Shown one piece after another: positions 56,690 through 64,000 of a DNA stretch of 64,000 nucleotides. Made by a program: the position numbers and the translations under genes. The DNA is from Lunularia cruciata (taxonomy: Eukaryota; Streptophyta; Marchantiopsida; Lunulariales; Lunulariaceae), in the NCBI GenBank assembly GCA_948567375.1, contig OX419762.1:29218608-29282607 (forward strand), read 5' to 3'. Position 1 is the first letter of the stretch. Each line of letters opens with the position of its first letter. The notes under the pieces are model-generated. The model ran no database searches and was not told the DNA's origin. It saw nothing but the letters and a program-made list of their open reading frames with translations.

Positions 56690-57028
56690 ACAACCTACCG
56701 CACTAACGTGGAGATAAACTATGAAAAGTCACTTTTTTACGGCCTACGCAAACCACCACACGACAACAGAGAGAGACAGTGTTCTTTTGTAAGCTAGATG
56801 GTTCAGATTGGAGTGCAGACACCTTATACGTGTATGGAAGGATGGTAGAGTGGAGTAGTACCACTTCCATCTCAAAGACCATAGTTGGTCAGTCATACTC
56901 ATGAGGAGCTAGGACTTTTTAGAGTAAAGCATACATATAGCTTACTCTAGAGTCATTATTGGTGGCACAGTGCAAACCTATGTACAATAGTTTTTTGCTA
57001 GATGTGTGGTTTGTGATCAAGTTAGAGT
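56690..57028 (+). pseudogene. E4: family E integrase zinc region fragment
   Basis: The frame around 56935-57020 gives HIAYSRVIIGGT and ARCVVCDQVRV, the His and Cys parts of an HHCC integrase zinc finger. The DNA matches E3 at 29667-29726 (CATATAGCTTACT, TGCATATGTGTGGTTTGTGATCA-like). It is cut at 57028 by the inverted family A LTR, which therefore probably inserted into or recombined with this E copy. Confidence 0.65.
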
Positions 57029-57717
57029 TGTGAGCCGGCCTGTCTCTCACTCAAGATGAACCTCTGATGGCTATTATGGCAGTGCACCATGGACTAAGAA
57101 GGCACGGAACCCCAACTCCATCATACTCCTCCAAGGCTAACACTCCAAGACTCAAGACATTGCTCACTAGAGAACTCAATGAGAGAGATAGTTGCAAATG
57201 AAAGGATGATGAGTACTTCCTCACCCCTTGTTTATATACTTGTGAAATAGTTACGCACCAAAGGTACTAATTACCATAGTAACTCGAGTTACTAGACTAA
57301 AAGTCGATTAAAGTCAAAAAGTATAAAGGAATATCCATTCACATGGGCATATTCCACTAGCATATGATCATATCTTGACCCAACCATTAAGTCAAGGATT
57401 CCTGCACATGGGCTATCCTTGGACTAAAGAAGAATCCAAAACAAAAAAGCTTGCGGACCCAAGAGTTCTCAACTCTTTCCTCAAAGCTAAACACCTAGGA
57501 ATAATACCAAGTCAACACACTAGAATTCAAAATAGTGGTGCTCATCTTTTCCACCTCCTCTAAAGTAAGGTCCATTCTATCTTAGCTATGACTAACTCTA
57601 GCTAATCATGACTAATGTAGAACCATCCTTTATCTCTATATAAATAATATCTCTCAAGTACTTGTAATACCAAGCTAAATATCACAATACCACACACATG
57701 CACAGATGGGTGTTACA
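57029..57717 (-). repeat. Family A 3' LTR, inverted, complete
   Basis: TGTGAGCCGGCC to GATGGGTGTTACA, 689 bp, the reverse complement of 44686-45367 along its length. Followed by TTTACCCCCGGACT (inverted polypurine tract) and the integrase tail, so it is the 3' LTR of a minus-strand element. Confidence 0.93.
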
Positions 57718-57975
57718 TTTACCCCCGGACTAAGTTTTCACTTTGTCCTCAAAGTAAAGGTCTCTCTACCTTCTATGGTACATCTTCAACTTATCATGGT
57801 TAATCCTATCAAAGTGCCTTCCTCCCAACTCCTTGAGATCATAGGTGTAATTGCCCCACACCTTCTCCACTATGAAAGGTCCAAAGTACTTAGGCAAAAA
57901 CTTCTTTTGCACTCTCTTGAATCGAATGGAATCAAACAACATTACCCAATCACTTTCTTTGAAAGGCTCCACCTT
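57718..57975 (-). pseudogene. Family A integrase C-terminus, inverted
   Basis: A 68-codon minus-strand frame, PFKESDWVMLFDSIRFKRV then KKFLPKYFGPFIVEKV and DRINHDKLKMYHRR, nearly identical to 44440-44635. It is split at 57975 by a solo family C LTR and resumes for about 15 bp at 58711 (CAAGGCAAGAAGAAGG read on the minus strand). Confidence 0.9.
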
Positions 57976-58710
57976 TGTAATACCAAGAGCTAGCCATATG
58001 ATCTAGATGTGAAATTCGGTTTGGTAACATCTAGAATGATGTTATACATGATGGTCAAAATAGATAAGATAGAAGTATCACCAAAAGAGTACTTCTACTA
58101 ATAGGGCAGAAACCAAAATAGACTTGAGAACCTTAGAACCAATAGCTAGACATATGATTTAAAGGTGAGAATTGGTTTGGTAACATCTGGAAGTATGTTA
58201 CACATGATGGACTAAACAGATCAGAAATAGATATCACCAAAAGGGGACTTCTACTAATAGAGTAGGAACCAAAATATGTCTGAAATCTTTGAAGGCAATT
58301 TTAGAGGCCTAAACGGATGAATTAGGCCTCGAATATGTTCAATTCCCCCCCCCCAACAAAGGAAAGGCTAGCCTTCCCTCCACCTGCTTTGTCTCATCAA
58401 GAGCTTTCCAACAGTACCTTACGTGATTCTAAGAATCCTACAAGAAGATTCCCTAAAAGATTCCCTCTGGTCAAAGCTTGTTTGACTAACCAGATAGGAC
58501 CTAGACCAGACATGTCACCCATCCAAGTAAGTAATCCAAGGGTGGAACTTGCTGACATGTCACCTATCTGTGTCTCTAATCCTATGGTGGAACTTCCTTG
58601 GAGGAGATCTTCTTTGTCTATATAATAAAGAGAAGGTGCTCCTTTGGGGCATCGAATGTTTGAGTGTGCAATCAATGTTTTCTCTCTTCTCTTGTCCTCG
58701 GAGTATTACA
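57976..58710 (+). repeat. Solo family C LTR with target-site duplication
   Basis: TGTAATACCAAG to GGAGTATTACA, 735 bp. The 5 bp on each side are identical: ACCTT at 57971-57975 and ACCTT at 58711-58715. The interrupted host sequence (family A integrase) rejoins cleanly when one ACCTT and the LTR are removed. Tandem U3 duplication (57988, 58144) and a TCTATATAATAAAGAG promoter (about 58617) are as in the 13832 copy. Confidence 0.95.
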
Positions 58711-58725
58711 ACCTTCTTCTTGCCT

Positions 58726-61700
58726 TGTAGAGCAGTCACCTCCTTGGTGGTAGGGCGTACATGAATCATTTTGCTGAGCCGGTCCACAAAGACCATGATG
58801 GAGTCGAATCCTGATGGGGTCTTGGGTAATTCACAGACGAGATCCATACACACCTATTCCCAACGTTGTGTAGGAGTGGGGAGAGGTTGCAGGAGCGCTA
58901 CAGGAGCTTCATTAGAAGCTTTTTTCTGTTGAAAAAGTAAGCAACTACGCACGTAGTCCATCACATTGTTGCTCATCTTGGGCCAATAGTAATGGCGTTG
59001 GATTGCATCCAAGGTCTTGTCCACTCCAACATGACCTGCAATGGCCAAATCATGACATTTTGCTAGAATGGTGGTGCGCAATTTTGGGACATTTGGAATC
59101 CATAATCTGCCATCACAAAAGGTGAGTCCTTGGGTGCTGGTGACGCCTTTGAATGATTGCCCTTCTACAATCTATGGATCAATTTTTGTAGCCGCCAGAA
59201 TTTGTAGCCAGAATGTAGGGTTAATCTGAACCTCTGCCACCAAGTTGTTTGCCATTGGCATGCGAGTGAATGCATCTGCAAGTTGCTTCTTACCTTCAAT
59301 GTAGATGATTGTCATGTTGAAGCGTTGTCACCACTCTGCCCATCGAATCTAGCAATGAGATAGATCCTTCTACGTCTCAAGGTAGACTAGGGGTTTGTGG
59401 TTTGTCTCTACCACAAATGCCTTCTCACTCAAATAGTGCTTCTAATGCTTGGTTGCCAGGACTATAGCCAACTCTTCTCGTTCTATGGTGTGGTATTTGC
59501 ACTCTACCGGTAACAACTTTTGAGAGAAATATGCAATGGGATGCCATCCGTCATGCCACTCTTGTTGTAGGACTGCTCCGATTACTATGTCTGATGCATC
59601 TATAGCCAACTTGATTGGATGTTTTGGGTCATACCACTTCAAGATTGGTGCATGTAGCAAGGCGGCTTTCAATTCTTGAAAGGCCAACTCTTGTGCGGTT
59701 CCCCATGTCCACTTCTTCCCCTTGCCAAGCAATGTTGTTAAAGGTTGTGCAACCTTAGAGAAGTCCTTGACAAATTGACGATAGAATCCTATCAAACCCA
59801 AGAAGCTCTTGAGTTGAGTCTGATCTTCTGGTGCACTCCATTTTTGAATGGACCTCTATTTTATCTGTCAATACTTGAATACCCTTTGCACTTACTCTAT
59901 GCCCCAAGTAGTCTACTTCAAACTTGCCAAAACTCACACTTTGAGATTTTGGCATACAATCGATTCTATCTTAGAATCTGGAGGACTTCTTGTAGATGTT
60001 GTTTGTGTTTTGTCATTGTGCTATTGTATACTAAGATGTCATCTAGGAAGACAATGACAAACTTATCCAAATATGGACAAAATATGTCATTCATTAGACT
60101 CATGAAAGTAGCAGGTGCGTTGGTGAGACCAAAAGGCATCATGAGATACTCAAAGTGGCCATACCTGGTTTGAAAGGTAGTCTTGTACACATCCTCCTCT
60201 ACAATTCAGATTTGATTGTAACCGCTCCACAAATCTAGTTTGGTGAGTGTCTTGCTCCATTGAGTTGATCGAATAGATCATCCATGCGAGGTAAGGAGTA
60301 TTTTTTCTTCACTATTTGCTGATTGAGACCCTAATAGTCAATGCACATGTGCATTGTACCATCTTTCTTCTTCACAAACAAGACCGGAGCCCCATATGTG
60401 ATACGTTGGGTTTGATGAACCCTTTCTGCAGCATATCCTCAATTTGATTCTTGCACTCCTCCAACTCATGAGGTGATAGGCGATATGGGGCCTTATAGGG
60501 AGGTGTCTTCCCCGAGAGTATCTCAATTTTATGATCTACTTTCCTTTTTGGTGGTAATCCTGAGGGTAGATCATCAAGAAAGACATCTTGAAACTCATTT
60601 ATGACATCCTTCAATTCCTCAAGAATTTTTCCCTCAAGTTGTGCACTCTAGACTTCTCTTATTAGACCCATGAAACACCTATCAGTCTTATAGATAGTTG
60701 TTGTCCCTATGACATAGAGAGGCAATTCTTGCCTATGTGATTTTTCTTTAACCCCAATGATTGACCATTGGTGGGTTCTCACTACTTTCTTCCTCCAATC
60801 TACCATAGGGTTGTAATGCTCCATCCATGGCATACCTAAGATTGCATCATAACGAGCTAATTGTATCACTTGCCACTCAAATGCTTCTTGATATTTTCCT
60901 AACAGAGAGTGTTACGTGCCTGGGTAATGATTCAATCCTCTCTATTTGTCCGTAAGGTAACTCTACTTCTTCACTCTCATCTCTCTCTAGATCCATTCCC
61001 AATCTTATTGCAATAAAGCGAGATAGGAAATTCTTTGTGGCTCTTGGATCTATTAACACTCTCACTTGATTGCCTTCTAGGACCCCATTCCCTACAATCA
61101 ATTGTGAAGTTGCCTTTCGGTACCTTTGTGCGCTCGTCTTCTTCCTTCCCTCACTTTTTTGCTTCCTATTGAGCTAGTAAGGCCGCAAGGTACATTTACT
61201 GGCAATCTTCATTTTTTGAAGTGATTTCCACCTCCTCCTCTTCAATGCATCTCTCCATGTTGTTCAAAGATCACCTATATGAAGGTCGAGGGCCTCTAGG
61301 AAGTCAATCACGATAGTTGGTAGATATATGCCCAATATGACCACAATTGTAACAATGGCGTTGTTCTCCTTGAGTTCCTTCTCCTTGTGGGGCTCCATCT
61401 TTCCATTCTTCTACCCATCCTCATTCTCCTTGAAGCGGTCATGCTCCTCGGTCTTGAAACCAAAGGTTGCCCAGTTCCATCGGTACTGGTCCACCCATGG
61501 GTGGCATTTTTGCCCAATAATGTTAAGGTGGAACTACTCCTTCACCTCCACCTAATGCTACTGCTATTCTTTGCGCACAAGCAATGGCTTCAAATATCAT
61601 GCAAGGATTTTGCACCATGATCTCTTGGCAAACCCGCTCCTTCTCAACCCTCGTTTGAAATTGTTGAGAGCCTTTGGTTTTGCTTTTGTTTCTTGCAGAC

Positions 61701-61920
61701 CAAGGATATAGCCTTTGTCTTGGGTACCTTCTTAGTAATCACAATGGTATTGTATGATTAGCTTTTAGGTATGAACTTCTTGGTACAGGCATACTCCTTG
61801 TCCACTTTGTGATATTTTGTTATTTCCTTTTTCAAATCTAGATGTCCATTGAAGTAGGCTAGATGGTAGAAATGACTCAAAAATTTCTTCTTCTCCTTGT
61901 TTGTCTGAAAGCACATTCCT
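58726..61920 (-). pseudogene. Family F Ty3/gypsy relic: gag to integrase core
   Basis: Read from right to left: a gag knuckle HCYNCGHIGHISTNYRD near 61340 (last Cys changed to Tyr); protease NQVRVLIDPRATKNFLSRF near 61050 (D-S-G changed to D-P-R); RYDAILGMPWMEHYNPMVDW near 60850; RT with PPYKAPYRLSPHELEECKNQ (60500), [19 protein letters not shown] and [11 protein letters not shown] (60050); RNase H LAIDASDIVIGAVLQQEW (59600); integrase zinc GHVGVDKTLDAIQRHYYW with SCLLFQQ (second Cys of the pair lost), core CMDLVCELPKTPSGFDSIMV. It then joins family A integrase at about 58726. Distinct from D (low identity) and without a visible LTR. Confidence 0.9.
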
Positions 61921-61924
61921 ATAT

Positions 61925-62907
61925 AGTTATGTGAAGCAAACTTGCATAGGTCAAGCTTTTAATCCCATTGGAATTAATCAAGCTCCCAATAGGCGGCTCA
62001 AAATCTCCTATTGGGATTCTTTGTTTCCCTGATCATTCCACTCCACAACCTTTACCTGGGCAACTTGTTGAGGTCGTCCATTCTTGAGTGGACATTCAGC
62101 AATGCGATGCCCCAATTGGCAACAATAAAAACAACCACCATTTTGTTGTAGTTTCTCTCTATCTGCCATGCAAAGTGGTCTTTGTTGAATGCCATCAATC
62201 TCCATTGGTGCTAGCTCCTCCACTTGTGCGTAGTGTATTGGTAGGCTCTGTGGATGTCGAGGTTGAGGCCAAGTTGTTGCCACCAAGGAATCAAAATGTT
62301 TGGCCAACTACATGGCTTCCTCCAAGTGTTGTGGCTCTCGCATGGTTACCTCTAATTTGGTTCTTGCCTTCAAGCCCCTCACAAGTTGATCCAGAGCTTC
62401 ACCTTCCAATATATCTAGAATTTGCATGATGGTGTTTTGGAACTGCATGATGTAACTTCTTACGGAGCCAATCTGTTTCAACTTTGCCAAGTTATCAGCT
62501 CGTGTGCCATTTATAGCTTAGAACCGACTAATTATTGCACTCTTGAATTCTGCCCATGTCAAGATTGGTGCAACCATTTGTCGTTCAGCTTGCTCCACTC
62601 GGAATCTCCACCATAGCTTTGCTACTCCATCCAATTGGCTAGAAGCCAAGAGAATCTATTTTTGCTCGTCTTGTAGATTGGTAACTTCAAAATAATGTTC
62701 ACAATCAAACACAAAATTCTCTATTGCACCCAGAATATTCTTGCCTTCAAATACCTTGGGTTTAGGGAATCTGATCCAATCTTCTCCTTCTTGAATTGGT
62801 ACTCTCTCCACCTGCTCTTGTCGTTGAAGAACTTGTTCACCCAACAATCAAGTAAGGTGCTCAATTTTTTGTTGCATAGCAAGGATAACATCGGGTATTT
62901 CTGCCAT
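61925..62907 (-). pseudogene. D5 gag relic
   Basis: Start Met at 62907 (MAEIPDVILAMQQ). Then RVPIQEGEDWIRFPKPKVFE, NFVFDCEHYFEVTNLQDEQK, after stops QIGSVRSYIMQFQNTIMQIL, LDQLVRGLKARTKLEVTM, and the CCHC knuckle CFYCCQLGHRIAECPLKNGR near 62120 with all four ligands. Frame ends at 62008 after GNKESQ; protease begins but is replaced at about 61925 by family F sequence. Better preserved than D1 gag. Confidence 0.88.
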
Positions 62908-63162
62908 GGTTGCTACTCTATCACACCACCCCTAATCTATCTAATTTACTAACACATAGAAACAACACATCCACCGTTCTCCATAAGTTACAACTGGAAG
63001 CACCAAGGGTTCCTCAGATATGGTGATCATATGCAAAAAATCTTGTCCAAAGTGCGAGGTGATGAATTATGTGAAACAATGCTTGGGTAGTATTTGGATG
63101 CAAAAATCCCAATGGTTTGGTGGAAGTGGATTTGGTGGTCCATAAATTCTATCCATCCCATT

Positions 63163-63178
63163 CTTGCTCTGATACCAA
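63163..63178 (-). other. D5 primer-binding site
   Basis: CTTGCTCTGATACCAA is the reverse complement of TTGGTATCAGAGCAAG, an exact plant initiator Met tRNA type site, directly beside the LTR. Confidence 0.9.
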
Positions 63179-63590
63179 TGTAAAAGACCAAATCCAAAGA
63201 GAGAAATAGGAGAATGGAAACTCACATTGGGACACTTGAATGAGGGAAAACTCCAAATGCCTGGCATGAGCTTTGGCTTTGGTATTTATAGGTAGCATAC
63301 AAGGCCTTTGAGAATCTTCTCAAGAAGCTTCCTCAAGTCACTTTCTTAGAGTGCAAGCCAAGTCAACTAGGAAGCTTCTCAAGAAGCCTCCTTCTAAAAC
63401 CCTCCTACTTGGCGTGCAAGCTAAGCTAGTTAGAAGCTTCTAGAAGCTACTTACTTGAGGTGCAAGCTAAGCTAGCCAAGAAGCTTCCCAAGAAGCTTCC
63501 TAGGTACTTCTGGAATATTCTAGGTTAATTTGTCTTATGTGCTAATTTGTAAGCCCGACTAACTTTGTCGCTAAATTCTATATTGTTACA
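63179..63590 (-). repeat. D5 5' LTR, inverted
   Basis: TGTAAAAGACCAAATCC to CTATATTGTTACA, 412 bp, with GAAGCTTC, TTCTAGAA and GGAATATTCTAGG units and an inverted TATA region GGTATTTATAGG near 63283. It lies outside D5 gag and the primer site, so it is the 5' LTR of a minus-strand element. Confidence 0.92.
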
Positions 63591-64000
63591 GAGGAAGCCT
63601 AAGTTTGGCAGATCATAAGACAATCCCATAAATGCTCAAAAACTAATCTTTAAGGACCACTTGCCAAGAAACATGGAGAATGGAGTAAAGTGTGGGCAAA
63701 AAAGGACTCTATAAGCTATAGCTCCTCATCTGGCTAGTAGTCATGGACAAAAGAAGGAAGGTCATATGTGGTTTATGGATGGAAGTCTTTTAAAGTTGCT
63801 AAATTGTTGGTAGAGAAAGGCGTTGGTCTAGAGGGTGATAGTGCTTGGACTGCTCATTGATACTCCCCTAGCTGGCCTAACATCAAGGAACAACATAGAT
63901 GACAATGCTTTGGAGGTAGAGTGTGAGTACGTTGGGAATTTATGATCCATTTGGTAGCCAATTGGGCTCAAATTGTATATTCTTCTTGTAAAGCCAAGCC
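63591..64000. other. Unassigned right-edge sequence
   Basis: No recognised domain or repeat terminus. The five bases after the D5 LTR are GAGGA. Confidence 0.3.

Noticed and set aside
59745-60173. 142-codon plus-strand open frame
   Set aside because: Antisense to the family F reverse transcriptase, which has clear motifs on the minus strand.
1-64000. tRNA, rRNA or other structured RNA genes
   Set aside because: I noticed no tRNA A/B box pair, rRNA core sequence or riboswitch. The tRNA-like matches seen (TGGTATCAGAGC type) are primer-binding sites beside LTRs. A covariance-model scan was not possible here.

Overview
This is a piece of plant nuclear genome. One gene is intact: an eight-exon plant-type Rab GTPase of the ARA6/RABF1 group (21637-24579), with GT-AG introns and a dually acylatable MGC N-terminus. 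ARA6 proteins are a plant-lineage feature. The surrounding retroelement families (a Ty3/gypsy pol with a methyltransferase, an integrase with a PHD relic, a non-LTR element with a nuclease-like C-terminus) remind me more of non-seed plants or their algal relatives than of flowering plants, but that placement is a low-confidence inference.

The rest of the window is a nested retrotransposon graveyard. I use working family names. Family D is a Ty3/gypsy chromovirus (gag, protease, RT, RNase H, integrase, chromodomain) with 5 recognisable copies plus an older relative: D1 + (2807-7150), D4 - (11623-13831), D2 + (15880-18905), D' - (about 32900-33830 and 37734-38138), D3 - (52151-56622) and D5 - (61925-63590). 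Its LTRs carry heat-shock-element arrays. Family E is a Ty3/gypsy lineage: E1 - (7153-8520), E3 + (29640-30845), E2 + (45368-51060) and E4 + (56690-57028). E2 holds a decayed C5-cytosine DNA methyltransferase between protease and RT, and E3 holds a PHD-finger relic after the integrase. Family A is a low-copy gypsy with about 685-bp LTRs (42254-45367, 57029-57975, fragment at 1155-1510). Family C has 714-735-bp LTRs and an initiator-Met-type primer site (13832-15870, solo LTR 57976-58710). Family F is a gypsy element on the minus strand (58726-61920). Copia-type remnants lie at 2050-2690, 8521-10540 and 39200-40530, all minus. Two non-LTR (LINE-like) copies (18906-21115 and 25640-27540) flank the GTPase gene in the same orientation.

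Almost every transposon gene is interrupted by stops and small indels. Many are C-to-T or G-to-A changes (Arg CGA to TGA, Trp TGG to TGA, Cys TGT to TAT), the pattern expected from deamination of methylated cytosine. None of the elements looks autonomous now. The best preserved is the internally deleted A element at 42254-45367, whose two LTRs differ by about 2% over the shared 427 bp.

The main discoveries are the retrotransposon-borne methyltransferase (48070-49035), the integrase-linked PHD relic (30504-30845), perfect heat-shock elements in the D LTRs, loss of the integrase catalytic Glu in every D copy where it can be read, and several recombination scars: a mosaic A/C LTR, an F/A integrase chimera with a later solo-LTR insertion flanked by a 5-bp duplication, and palindromes at two breakpoints. 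Long AT-rich stretches (27541-29640, 30850-32890, 38139-39190, 40531-42253, 51061-52150) show no gene I can recognise.
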